64,000 bases of DNA from Mytilus californianus (GCF_021869535.1 NW_026262690.1:89263995-89327994), one strand, 5' to 3'. Counted from the stretch's first letter, positions 33,825 to 44,075 are shown. Notes: generated from the sequence alone by a model not told the origin. Program-made: numbers and translations.

Positions 33825-34455
33825 TTATGGTGGTCTTGAAGTATAGATATAGGTACTGACGTTGTTTATCATCTAAATTACGTGTTATAGTTATCTTTTA
33901 TTTGTCTTTGTAAATTATAAACCTTTACAGTTTAGTCCATTTTTTTGTAATATCCTTTTGGCGTGGCTTGCTATTGTGTTGTTGTGCTATTGTAATTTTT
34001 TGTATTCTGGTCTTCCATTTTTGCTGATGTGCTTTGTCTATATGCTACTATGTTTTTCTTTGTTGGTATATTTGTTTGTTTTTATAGTGATTCTGATTAT
34101 AACACAATGTTGACTGCTGTGCCTCTATTTTTTTTACATTTTTACCTATTATGTCTGTTTGTTTTGTACATACATTGTTGTCAATATAATGGAATTTTAT
34201 GCGACTGTCATACAAGTGAGAGGTTTAGCTAGCTATAAAACCAGGTTTAATCCATCATTTTCTACATAAGGAAATGTATGTACAAAGTAACGAAAGAGGG
34301 ACGAAAGATACCAGAGGGACAGTCAAACTCATAGATCAAAAACAAACTGACAGTTGTTTTCCATTCGTTTGAGCTTTTAATTTTGCCATTTGATAAGGGA
34401 CTTTCCGTTTTGAATTTTCCTTGGAGTTCGGTATTTTTAATAATTTACTTTTCAT
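33825..34455 (+). mobile_element. Retroelement 3' UTR with tail C, nested in Harbinger
   Basis: Begins TGGTCTTGAAGTATAGATAT, the same phrase that directly follows the RT frame at 15236. It runs through GTGCTTTGTCTATATGCTAC, ACACAATGTTGACTGCTGTG, GAGAGGTTTAGCTAGCTATA, TTTTCTACATAAGGAAATG and GGGACTTTCCGTTTTGAATT. A ~68-bp foreign block at 34287-34354 interrupts it; this block is inverted tail B sequence (GAGGGACGAAAGATACCAGA). The frame at 34029-34232 is UTR. The insertion lies between the left inverted repeat and the Myb/SANT-like gene, so it is younger than the transposon. Confidence 0.8.
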
Positions 34456-34584
34456 TATATGTTTTAGTCAGTTGAATTCGAAGTGTCACGTTTCATACTT
34501 TACAAAGTTCAAAGGCAAATCTCGTTCATCTTTCATATAAATACGGAGTACTTCAACTATTTGATTACTGCAAAAAAAAAAATA

Positions 34585-34870
34585 ATCGGTCCGAATTTTA
34601 CCTATGCCGAACTACACACATTCCTATACGAAGTGGAAAAGAGTAAATCTTTACTTTTTAGTAAACTGTCAAATGTTGCAACCAATTATACTAAAAAGAG
34701 GTCTTACGATACAATATGAAGTAAAGTGAATGCAACCACTACAGACCACAAACGAATCGTAGATGGAATTTGAAATGAATGAAGTAATTCTAAACAAGAA
34801 GGCTGCTCTTAAACGAAGAGATTCTAGGAAGACTGGTGGTGGACCTCCTCCTAAACGTTTTTATTTTGCA
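34585..34870 (+). pseudogene. Harbinger Myb/SANT-like protein remnant
   Basis: The frame reads FTYAELHTFLYEVEKSKSLL then FSKLSNVATNYTKKRSYDTI and a stop. After a frame change it resumes NKKAALKRRDSRKTGGGPPP. The order (EL...L..EVEK....LF.KLSN..TN..KK, then the basic RRxSRKTGGGP ending) is that of the Myb/SANT-like DNA-binding protein encoded by Harbinger elements (host relatives are MSANTD proteins). It has at least one stop and one frameshift. The 137-codon frame continuing to 35176 runs antisense over the transposase and is not real past about 34870. Confidence 0.75.
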
Positions 34871-34917
34871 TCAAAATCTTCTAATTATCAGTCTCTGAAG
34901 CACAGCAGCTCTATTTT

Positions 34918-35890
34918 TCATATTGCCATTGTAAGTTGTCTGTCAATACGTCCACGGTCTTCAAAATTGTCACTATTTGCATGTAGAGAAAATCTATGTT
35001 CTATATACATGTTGTGCAATACAACGACAGCGATGACACTGTCACAACATATCTTAGTGGTATACAGTAATGTTCCGCCACTTGTATCTATACATCGGAG
35101 TTTAGTAAACCAAAGCTTCACTCAGCAATGCTTCTTGTCTTCATGTGCGCTTCGTTGTAACGTTGTTGCTGTCTGATTAAGAACAGGGGTAAGAAGCCAA
35201 GGCATCAAAGGATACCCACTGACACCTAAAAGCCACCAGTGTCCTATTGTTCGTTTTTAAAACATTTCAATTATGTTAGAGTTGGCCCAGATAAATGCGT
35301 CATGGCCACTAAGCAACTATGTTTATAAATTTCTTATCAGAATCACATTCACCTTGAATGTTAACGGAGTAATAATTCTTCTTGTTCACATTTTAACATG
35401 TGTGCCGTCTATTGCACCTACAACATTTGGCAGGTTTGCTATGTTGTAGAACCCTTGCATAAAACTTTGCAACTCTACTGGGTCTGTAGGCAGAACGACA
35501 TATTGCTGACAAACACTCTCTAAACATTTAGTTACATCCCGGGTAATGTTTGAGATAATGTTTGAGACACCCATTTTTGATATGTTATGAGAATCTGCAT
35601 TCACGAGCTGAAAGCTTCTAGTTGAGTTAAATCGCAAAGCCGCCATAAACTGCAATGAAACTGGGAATGATTGTGATCTCATTGTAGGCCTTTGCAAATC
35701 ATTTTGAAACAATCTACATAAGTCTGGAATCAATGGACGTTATAATCTATACCTGCATATAATGTCTTTGTTATCCAAATAGCCCAGTGGATTATCATAG
35801 TCCCTAAGAAGTTTATGTGTACGATTAGCATTCACCCTTCTTCTTAAAAGTATATATGCGGCGGCTATATTTGTTGATAATGTACCAATC
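34918..35890 (-). pseudogene. Harbinger (HARBI1-like) DDE transposase, decayed
   Basis: The N-terminal part is AAAYILLRRRVNANRTHKLL and ICRYRL followed by a stop. An open block (35733-35386) follows with FPVSLQFMAALRFNSTRSFQ, ...MGVSNIISNITRDVT..., then NLPNVVGAIDGTHVKM, which holds the first catalytic Asp. Beyond a stop and shifts come GHDAFIWANSNI, GHWWLLGVSGYPLMPWLL and TPVLNQT, then HMKTRSIAE followed by a stop, and finally CIDTSGGTLLY and VVLHNMYIEHRF. The expected LLGDSGYP motif reads GVSGYP, so the second catalytic Asp is lost to Val. The Glu of the triad is present but followed by a stop. This is clearly HARBI1-family and non-functional. Confidence 0.9.
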
Positions 35891-36399
35891 TGAATATATC
35901 CTTAAATTAGGACTGTCATAAGACCATCTCAAGACAATTCCTAGGACATATACTAAGTTACGACATGTTTGATAAACCAACTTTGGACATATTTTAGTCC
36001 TAAGTTGGTCTTAGGACACGTCCTAATCCTAAGACTGCTTCGATAAACAGGGCACGAAGAATATGATTTCGTATACGGCTGTATAATACTTTTGGGTTTT
36101 CGAATTTAAGGGGCCAAAAAGTTCTCTTTTTGTCTTGCTACACGCCACCTAATGACTCCTCAAAGAGTTGTTTCAAGAATTCTTTCACGTGCAGAACATG
36201 TAGCAGTGTAATTAACGTCAATGTCCTGAAACGGACGTGGCATCGTGTTTATACATCCTGTTTAACAACACGGACAGCGTTCTACTTTCGAACAGGAGTC
36301 AAGGTGACCATATTTGTATACTAGTACCCTAGTGAACTCTTTGTGTCTGAGACATACTTGCACTGAGTGGTAAGTACATAAGACACGAGTAAGCCGTTT

Positions 36400-36700
36400 C
36401 AAACAAATTCGAACACATTTATAGATCGGTTGATGTATATATTTGCTTAAATTTTAGTGGCAAACATTTCAATCATATTCAGGACTAACCAAAATGGGAA
36501 ATCTCGAATTTCTTTGAAATTCATGTTTAACTTGAGAGACGAGTGAGGCGCTTCCAGCAGATATTTGACCTAAATAATTGATCGATTGATGTATATTTGC
36601 TAAATGTTCAGTGGCAAAAATTTCAAGTATATTCAGGATGAAGCAAAATGTGTAGTCTCAGATTTTTATGAAACTTATGTGCAATTAGAACAATTAATTT
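36400..36700 (+). repeat. Repeat F, two tandem diverged units (~160 bp)
   Basis: GATCGGTTGATGTATATATT, TTTAGTGGCAAACATTTCAA and TATTCAGGACTAACCAAAAT at 36425-36492 recur as GATCGATTGATGTATATTTG, TTCAGTGGCAAAAATTTCAA and TATTCAGGATGAAGCAAAAT at 36580-36650. The interval 36056-36399 shows nothing I can name. Confidence 0.7.
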
Positions 36701-36869
36701 AACAAATGTATTCTTTTTAATGTTAAACAATTTAATGAAAATTTAAAATAAAAATGCTAGTAAAAAACATGTCACAGAAGACTAATGACATTTTTCAATT
36801 GACGTTACAACAATCACATCCTCGTTTACTCAAGTGTGACATCACTTTACTTGTACTTACCATTAGTAA

Positions 36870-37060
36870 CATGACAGGTGCCACAAGTGGAGCTGTATTT
36901 CCTTACTTAAGGGGTTGTGTTGAACAGTCTCTAGTTGTCTTAGTAGTGTTTTGAGGGCTTGTTTGTCTTTTCGCCGTGTTTCGTTTTTTTTTCCATGGCT
37001 TTGTCAGGCATTTTAGGCCTTGCATCTTTGATGAGTTTGGAATGTCCCCTTGTTATTTAA
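36870..37060 (+). mobile_element. Retroelement tail B, diverged
   Basis: GACAGGTGCCACAAGTGGAG, GGGGTTGTGTTGAACAGTCT, CATGGCTTTGTCAGGCATTT and GATGAGTTTGGAATGTCCCC follow the tail B order with small gaps. The 66-codon frame at 36754-36954 overlaps it and is not supported. Confidence 0.7.
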
Positions 37061-37129
37061 TCCGTTTATAACGCAAAAAAAAAAAATAGCAAGATAAACT
37101 ATGTATGATCAAGTAGCTTCTAATGTGTC

Positions 37130-37490
37130 TTCTTTTTTTACATCCCTGGCTTTCAAATGTTGATGTTTGCTGCATTCCTGATGACGGAAAATCCAACAAA
37201 GTGCTTCGAACGCACAGACGTTAAAATGTTATTTTCATTTACTAGCACTAGGTCGATACCTCTGCTGGTGGACTGTTAAAACCTAAGGGTATCAGGAGCT
37301 CAGTAGTAATTAATTCTGTTATGAAATGATTTAAACATATATTTTTGAAATTATCTGTTGATAAATTTAGAAATTATTTAGAAAGTAAAGTTCCAACACC
37401 CTCAGGCAGTTGAAGAAGGTTTGCGCGTCCTGATGAACGTAAACCAAGAAACCGCTTCGGACGCACACAGGTGTCATTGTTATTAAGGTC
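37130..37490 (+). repeat. Repeat E, two tandem units (~252-bp period)
   Basis: CTGATGACGGAAAATCCAAC then TTCGAACGCACAGACG at about 37177 recurs as CTGATGAACGTAAACCAAGA then TTCGGACGCACACAGG at about 37430. Between them lies GGTCGATACCTCTGCTGGTG, GACTGTTAAAACC and GGTATCAGGAGCTCAGTAGT, the partner half of the family found inverted at 6136-6190. Confidence 0.75.
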
Positions 37491-38630
37491 CTTTTCGGAA
37501 TAGATGCTGTTGAACATTTCATTTTTTTTAATTCAAATTATTGGATTTTCAACGATTCTAAACATTAACATCTCAATATGCTCGATTTTCTAAATTGACG
37601 ATAACTCCGGACGTATACAAGTTATGTACTATTTTCTATCTTGCGATACAGATCTCCGTAATGAGATTGCATTAACATTTCATAAAAAAGATCTCTCGTA
37701 TATGCAATTGAGTAATTAGCAACTTCTGTTGGTCAAATTGATATTTTAGACAGGAAAGTTGATTACCGCTGGAACAAAGGGTCTGTTGGTATATGTCAGA
37801 TATCATATAATGGGTCCGTAGGTGGTCTGTTGCAGTTCACAATTTCTAAATTTTACAACATATCCTGATTTTCCTAGTGATTTAAAATTTTGAATAGGAC
37901 ATTAAGCAAACATTATTTTTTTCAAAAGCTCACCTAGTGTTTCCTCATAGAACTGTTACAAAGCTTGCTATTTTGTATTAAAAAGCTTTTATTATTATTT
38001 ACAGAGCAACCTCTTACCATTTTTTAACATTCTGAAAATATTTAATTTTGAAGGGTAAATTGTTATTTTCATCATAATGTACATTCTTGAATAAATTTGC
38101 CATAAAGAAAAATCTTCATTATTCTATTAATAATAAACTAAGTATAATTCCACAACTGATATTTTAATAACAATTTTCAATCGTAGACACATATATACAC
38201 CCCTTTTTATGTAGTTCACACAAGGTAAAAATACTTTTTAGGGAATTTTTTTAGTGTTCTTCATGATTTCCTGCGGCCCCCTGAATTAAAGTAAAAAATG
38301 AATTTATAAACAATATCATCTGTTCTAGCAAAAAATAAAAAGTAAATATTGGGAAATCTGGTTTAATCGTGTTGCAACTAACATGCTTAATATTCAATTA
38401 AAAAAACACATTTGTGAAATTTAAATATTTCAATTTTATATTTTTGTTTACCTTTATTTCTGTATTTATAGACTTTAAAATCATGCTAGTTTATTGGTCG
38501 GTTCATCAGACAAAACATTGAACGTAAAGTCCGATTTCGGTTTAAATTTGACCAGTGGTTTCAGGAAGATTTGTAAATTTTTCTAGGAAAAACTAATGGC
38601 AAAGCCTCAAATCACCCTACATCATGTCCG
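37491..38630. other. Nothing recognised
   Basis: AT-rich sequence with no supported frame or repeat. Confidence 0.35.
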
Positions 38631-39064
38631 CTAACAGTTGAGAACACTACAATGAGTTGAATACGTTACTGTCAAGATAGAATTTGTCGTCAAGTTAACT
38701 TTGTTTTCTTTGCATAGCCATGAAAACAGACTGTTTCCAAGTGGTTTTTTTTTTTGCACAGTGCAGCAACAGTCATCAAAAAATATTTTCTGGTCTTGTA
38801 GGTAATGTCTAGAGAAAATGTTGAGCCTCTTAAATTTCCTAGACATCCTCATCTCCTTGGCTGAAACAAACGGAACCACTTTGTTGACAGTGACTTTTCA
38901 AATGTTGAATTTCTCCCCCATTTCTGCTTAGTTGTAAAATTAACAATCCGCTTAGTTTCATTTAGTGTCCATCCCAAGGAAAAATAATTGTTATTGTGTT
39001 TGTACAGATAATTGCTGTGGTCAGGAGGTAATTCATGTTTATTTGTTGGTAGATACATTTGCAC
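38631..39064 (-). pseudogene. Unrecognised coding remnant, one frameshift
   Basis: Two overlapping minus frames (39064-38849 and 38879-38631) read like one protein broken by a single frameshift near 38870. The first carries LPTNKHELPPDHSNYLYKHN and GWTLNETKRIVNFTTKQKWG. The second carries PFVSAKEMRMSRKFKRLNIF, SRHYLQDQKIFFDD and LFSWLCKENKVNLTT. The composition (balanced, charged, with Trp and Cys) is more protein-like than most frames here. I do not recognise the family. It could be a transposon protein fragment or an exon of an unknown gene. Confidence 0.4.
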
Positions 39065-39697
39065 GTTTTTGTTTGTATCTATGTATTAAGCCTTTAAATC
39101 ACGCTTATTCGTTCATTAGCATAAAGAAGCATTACCCAGCTTGATGTGATCATCTACAGAACTTTGGGTTGCAAATTGCCTTGTGACTTACTCAACAGGA
39201 CAGTCAAATAGCCTTTACCTTTTTGAGGACTCGCCAATTTAATCTGAAAAATCCCAATCAATACTGTGATGAATTCTAAATTATTGCAATGTTTATGACC
39301 TCACTTCAGACGTTTTATGGTCACACTCGTAAATTGGTTGATTACTATTCAGTATAAAACGTAAGGGCAAATTGGGAAAAACAATAACCGTAAATTATCA
39401 ACCTTCCAACGAAAACATAATACTCATTGATAAACAACAATCCACACAGAAACAAGGAAAGCTTATAATAAGAAATATGAACCCCACAAAAACGAGGATG
39501 AAATCAAGTGATCAGGGGGAAATTATCATAAGTTTCACTAGTGGCATCCGGCATTTCACTCAAGATAATGGTCTAAGTCAAGTAAAAGTTGTCAAATAGA
39601 AAGCGGTTACTGCAGTGCAAGTTAAACTGTATCGACTGTGAGAAAGACTATCTGGTCTTTTTAGTGTGTTTTAATGAATAATTGAAAAAAATGTAGA

Positions 39698-39812
39698 AAC
39701 CCCTCATGGTATAAATAGACGAACAGACAATAAGCAGTTCACAAACTACTATACGGAAAACTAAAGAGTGGGCAACATGAACCCTACCATAAACCGAGGT
39801 TGACCTCCAAAT
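39698..39812 (-). mobile_element. Retroelement tail B fragment, minus
   Basis: AGACGAACAGACAATAAGCA, CAAACTACTATACGGAAAAC, TAAAGAGTGGGCAACATGAA and CCCTACCATAAACCGAGG are diverged reverse complements of the tail B core (GTTTGTCTGT ... GTTCGTGTTGCTCA ... GTTTTTGGTGGGG). Confidence 0.65.
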
Positions 39813-39959
39813 ATCGAAAATCAACTCATTTTGATTGTCTATGTAGGTCTTTTTTCTCAAAGAAGTCGTGTATTGGTGAGATGGTTTGTACCGTCCTTTT
39901 TAACGGGGTTTTCGAAAAAAGAAAAAAGAAAACGGTTATTAAAAAAGTACGACAGGCAC

Positions 39960-40560
39960 CAATTTCCGTACAACAACTTTTTAAATGTGGTATGTTGTTA
40001 CAAAATAGAGGTCAAGTTTAATATTGAACTGTTCACTTTTACCGTTCAGGAGTTATGGTTCTAGATATATTAAAAACATGTCGCATTATGTCGTCTCCGT
40101 GAAATAACTTGTGAACCGTTCCACCAATGGAGTTCAAGTTTAAACATGTGTCATTTTGTCAAAATGGAGGTCAAATTCAATATAAACGATTTTCAGTTGT
40201 ACAATATAGAAGTAATGGTCCTTGATATATTGGAAAATGACAATTTGTGTATTTTTCGTGCAATAACTTATGAACCATTCAATCAATGCATATTTACAAT
40301 GCTGTTACCCTTGAAAAAAATGGAGATCTAATTCGATATTGACGATTTGCACTGTATCTGTTCAGGGGTTATTGTCCTTGATAAATTGAAAAATACGCTC
40401 GTAACGTGGCAGGTCAAACAAGCCTGGAAGCGCTTCAACAATACAGAAAATCTGGTTTGCTGTCAACATAACAGCTCATTTCTTGTTGATTATAATACAC
40501 ATTGCGTTCCTTCGCATGTTTGTGTAAACAAATCCACACCAACATGTATTTTGTCGTAGC
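39960..40560 (+). repeat. Tandem-monomer element, copy 1 (~158-bp unit, ~2.5 units)
   Basis: The phrase (A)TGGAGGTCAA-TT with a following ATTGACGATTT-CACT-like block starts at 40008, 40167 and 40323, giving periods of 159 and 156 bp. Each unit also has TTCAGGAGTTATGGTTCT-like and AATAACTTATGAACCATTC-like blocks. After the last unit comes a unique tail, ACGTGGCAGGTCAAACAAGC then GCTGTCAACATAACAGCTCA. The same unit and the same tail recur at 60780-61350. A body of short tandem monomers plus a conserved 3' tail resembles non-autonomous Helentron-type elements of bivalves, but I see no decisive terminal motif. The four small frames in this interval are shadows. Confidence 0.8.
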
Positions 40561-40854
40561 CCATTGTAACGCATATGCCTATTTAATCATCAAAAGATTC
40601 TATTTCTTATTCCAAAACACTGATAAATCTATATCCTGATTTGCCAAAACCTTGTAGTCATACTTTAAATCTAATAACGGGCAAATGTATTTCTATAGAG
40701 GAAATATGTAGTTCTTAAAAAAATCTGCTTCTTGAAATGCGTTTCTTGTTTTATACCTTTGTTGTAAATTCTGTTGATCAATCTTCTACCAATTTGATTT
40801 TCCATCATTTAATACCTCTAAAGGCTTAGAGAAATTGTACTATGGCAGAGGATA

Positions 40855-41690
40855 ATTGTCTCTTTATTTCCATTGTGATATTTTGACTGATTAAGGTTCT
40901 AATGGCGGGTTGTGAAAGCAAAGCAGGAGACAGACGGTTCCCTTTTGACAAACTCGGTCTCGTGATTCAAATAGGCTGTGTTTGTTAATAAGATTTGTGT
41001 TCTAAATCCAAATTTGAGATTTCAATATGGGTTTACTATTGTTGCCTATATGTGATTAGCCTCGAGATTTCAAGGCTTATTGTGTACCTTTTCTAAAATA
41101 AGCTTATTGCATATTTACCCAGTAAATAATGAAAGACAACATCCAGTTAAGTTATTGTTGAAATGTCAGAGTTATGGGCCTTTTTGAATATCTGCATGAA
41201 TAGAAATCAATTGGTACTTCTTGATGAACGAAGGCATTAACTTATAGAGTACAAATATTCTTCGGCGCTTAGTAATATCAAACAACCTATTTGAACCCAA
41301 ATTTCAATTGTACTAATTCAACAACAAAACACACATTTCTTTGTATTTTTTTCTGACTAATTATTTTCTAATGAGGTATGAAATGTGTCTCAATGAAAGC
41401 TGATTGGACAAAGTCCAATGATGATTTACAATACCACACTCGGCATGCGAAGCGTAACGGTCTTGGGAGAAGTTTACAAAATGATATCCCATATATTATG
41501 CATTTGATACGATACATTTATTTTGATGATACATTTTTAATGAACCTTACTATGAAAACTCTACTGACCATAGTTTCTTAAAATCTTGTTTATCAATTTA
41601 TGAATAATCTCCACTTCAAACAAAAACATAAACTTCTTCCGAACTCATGAACTTGGCAGCAACAAATGATGCCAATATAAAGTGTTTTAA
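40855..41690 (+). repeat. Segmental duplication, copy A
   Basis: Aligns with 42437-43290 in the same orientation over most of its length. Shared landmarks are GTTTACTATTGTTGCCTATA, GAGATTTCAAGGCTTATTG, AAGTTAAGTTATTGT-type, TTCGGCGCTTAGTAATATCA, GAAATGTGTCTCAATGAAAG, TTTACAAAATGA and TCTTGTTTATCAATTTATGA. The period is about 1.58 kb. The 67-codon frame at 41378-41581 is inside it and is not conserved as an open frame in copy B. Confidence 0.85.
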
Positions 41691-41699
41691 CATTGCCAT

Positions 41700-42150
41700 A
41701 TAAGCGGGAGGTTTGACTAGCCATCAAACAAGATTCAAACCAACATTTTTTCTTAAAATGTCCTGTACCAAAAAAAAAATAAAAAGTAAAATCACAAAAA
41801 TACTGAACTCCGAGGAAAATTCAAAAAGGAAAGTCCCTAATCAAATGGCAAAATCAAAAGCTCAAACACATCAAATGAATGGATAACAACTGTCATATTC
41901 CTGATTTGGCACAGGCATTTTCTTATGTAGAAAATGGTGGATTAAACCTGGTTTTATAGCTAGCTAAACCTCTCACTTGTATGACAGTCTCATCAAATTC
42001 CATTATATTGACAACGATGCATGAACAAAACAAACAGACACAATAGGTACAAATGTCAAAAATAGGGGTACAGCAGTCAACATTGTGTTATCATCTTAAT
42101 CACAATAAAAACAAACAAATGTAACAAAGAAGCACAAAATGGCATACAGC
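41700..42150 (-). mobile_element. Retroelement tail C, minus, with an inverted stub
   Basis: The main minus-strand copy (41772-42150) has ACTGAACTCCGAGGAAAATT, GGAAAGTCCCTAATCAAATG, CTTATGTAGAAAATGGTGGA, GGTTTTATAGCTAGCTAAAC, CTTGTATGACAGTC and AGCAGTCAACATTGTGTTAT, matching 34050-34455 reversed. A 72-bp stub at 41700-41771 (GGGAGGTTTGACTAGCCATC ... TGTCCTGTACC) is a related tail in plus orientation, joined at the point where both would read CTGTACCAAGTCAGG or its complement. It lies between the two halves of the segmental duplication. Confidence 0.8.
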
Positions 42151-42159
42151 AAATTTAAC

Positions 42160-42370
42160 ATCCTAATTTTGCTTTTTTATTGTACGATTTTATATATTTC
42201 TATGTAAAATCAAGTCAGGAATATGGAAGTTGTTATCAAATAGTGGCGTTTGTTTTTGTAGCAGTTCAGTGTTTATGCGTTTCCTCGGTTTTGGTTTGTG
42301 ACCTGGATTTGTTTCAGTTAAATCGATTTATGACAGCGGTATACTACTGTTGCCTTTATTTAAAGAAATG
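42160..42370 (+). repeat. Mussel dispersed repeat G
   Basis: GCGTTTGTTTTTGTAGCAGT, TGCGTTTCCTCGGTTTTGGT, TTGTGACCTGGATTTGTTTC, AAATCGATTTATGACAGCGG and TATACTACTGTTGCC. Diverged plus-strand relatives are at 42590-42625 and 63615-63660, and a minus fragment is at 4255. The 69-codon frame at 42180-42389 is repeat-derived. Confidence 0.65.
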
Positions 42371-42436
42371 GTACTTGGACTGGGACTGATTTGAGCTCAT
42401 AAAACAACATTGAACATACCTTATTGTAACCAAGTG

Positions 42437-43290
42437 TGTCTTTATCCCGATTGTGACATTTTGGTTAAGTTTGGGAACGCATGAAGGACGGTAAATACAT
42501 AGCAGGAGATGGTTTCGCTTCTTGTGGGGTCGTATTGCGGTTCCCTCGTGTTTTGTTGTTAATTTGATTTGTTATCTTATTCCAAGTTTGAGCTTTGAAC
42601 GTCGGTTTACTACTGCTGCCTATAAGTGACTAACTACAAGATTTCAAGGCCTATGGGACTACCTATTCTTAATTGAGCTTATTGCATATTTTACCAGTAA
42701 ATACTGAAAGAAAACATCAAGTTAAGTTATTGTGACAGTTTGATGAAATGAGAGAGTAATTGGCTTTTGTATATCTGCATAAGGGGTACTAGTATTCGAT
42801 GGGTATTTTTTATAAACAAACGCATTAATAGATGTATTTCTTTGGCGCTTAGTAATATCTAACAGCCTTTTTGAACTCAAATTTAAAACGTTCTAATTAA
42901 GCAACAATATTAACAGTTCTTTATTATTTTTTTTTCTGAAAAATTTATATTGTAATGAAGTATGAAATGTGTCTCAATGAAAGCTTATAGTGTTTTGTTT
43001 TCTTTATTTGTCTTTAGAGATTGACATAGTTCAATGATCAATTGCATTACCACACATAGATTGCATAGCGTAACAGTCTTAGAAGACGTTTACAAAATGA
43101 CTTCATTTATTATGCATTTGGTACGGTACATTTATTTGAATGATGCAATTTTGATGAATCTTACTATGATATCTCTATAGACCATAGAGTTTCTTTAAAT
43201 CTTGTTTATCAATTTATAAATAGATTCTACTTCATTCATACGTAAAACGTCATCAGTACTTATGTACTTGCCAGTAAAAAATGATGCTTA
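42437..43290 (+). repeat. Segmental duplication, copy B
   Basis: Partner of 40855-41690. It has GTTTACTACTGCTGCCTATA, AAGATTTCAAGGCCTATGG, AGCTTATTGCATATTTTACC, GGCGCTTAGTAATATCTAAC, GAAATGTGTCTCAATGAAAG, GTAACAGTCTTAGAAGACGT, TTTACAAAATGA and CTTGTTTATCAATTTATAAA. An extra ~45 bp near 42985-43020 and several indels separate it from copy A. Neither copy keeps an open frame, so the duplication is non-coding. Confidence 0.85.
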
Positions 43291-43696
43291 AGTTACAACT
43301 ATATCTTACAACTATGATCTAAATATAATGTCTTATATTGTTTGTGTTCGTCTGTTTACTTATATATGGATGTCTTTTAAGGATCTGAACTCCTAATAAA
43401 ACATCACATATATATACTCGTCTACCGATTTATATTAATCAAACCTTCTGTTACCCATGAGCTACTCTAGTAATTGGTTGCTTACAGGTCCAAGTAGTTG
43501 GGTAATATTCCTCCATAACTGCTTATAATGTGGATCGAAAATGTATATTAAACACAAACTGATCCATCCAAAAAATACGATCAGTTGACTTTTTACAACC
43601 TACAACAATCTCAGGCCGTAGATTAGCATACGATACCTAGACAAAACTGGAAATAAATGTGGAAGACTAAAAGTGGCAAGAATGAATTAAAATACA

Positions 43697-44075
43697 TACA
43701 ATAGAGTATTTGCAACGTATTAGATTTTAGCGAGAGAAATTTATATATTACTGAAAAATTATTACACCAGGGTTTTCGATATCATAAACTAGTCAAAACA
43801 TTTACTAAATTTTATCATCGGTATTAGGACATCATTCGTAAATATAACTCAACATGCAGACATCTTATACGTTCGGGTATTTCACATCCAATCTTTTATG
43901 GTAATATTCTTTACAAAGCACAAAAATGTCAGTATTCACATCATAAGCTAACAAAACCTTTAAACAGACTTATTAACAAGGGATATAGTTACGATACTGT
44001 TGTCAGGTCATTAAAAATTGCATATTTTGGCTTCAATATTGATTCACTTATAGGGTCTTTGCATCGGAATTAAAC
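43697..44075 (+). pseudogene. RT C-terminal remnant with 3' UTR attached
   Basis: The frame reads CNVLDFSERNLYITEKLLHQ, GFRYHKLVKTFTKFYHRY, a TAG at 43825-43827, then DIIRKYNSTCRHLIRSGISH, PIFYGNILYKAQKCQYSHHK and YDTVVRSLKIAYFGFNIDSL. It is the best preserved C-terminus of the family in the window, with one stop in about 120 codons. It belongs to the NVLDFxERNL subfamily, like 10160-10520. Tail D follows. Confidence 0.85.

Larger units (their letters stand above)
33468..36055. mobile_element. PIF/Harbinger DNA transposon, decayed, ~2.6 kb
   Basis: The left end GGGGCCTGTTTATCGAA (33468) and the right end, GTGCCCTGTTTATCGAA on the minus strand from 36055, form terminal inverted repeats with two mismatches. 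Both subterminal regions are rich in CCTAAG/TTAGGA motifs. The element carries the two genes expected of Harbinger: a DDE transposase on the minus strand (35890-34918) and a Myb/SANT-like protein on the plus strand (34585-34870), converging tail to tail. Both are broken. A retroelement tail has inserted at 33825-34455. I could not confirm a 3-bp target duplication (the flanks read TCT and GAA), which may reflect later mutation or a slightly different true end. Confidence 0.85.

Noticed and set aside
34763-35176. 137-codon plus frame as one protein
   Set aside because: Only its first ~35 codons match the Myb/SANT-like protein. The rest is antisense to the Harbinger transposase.
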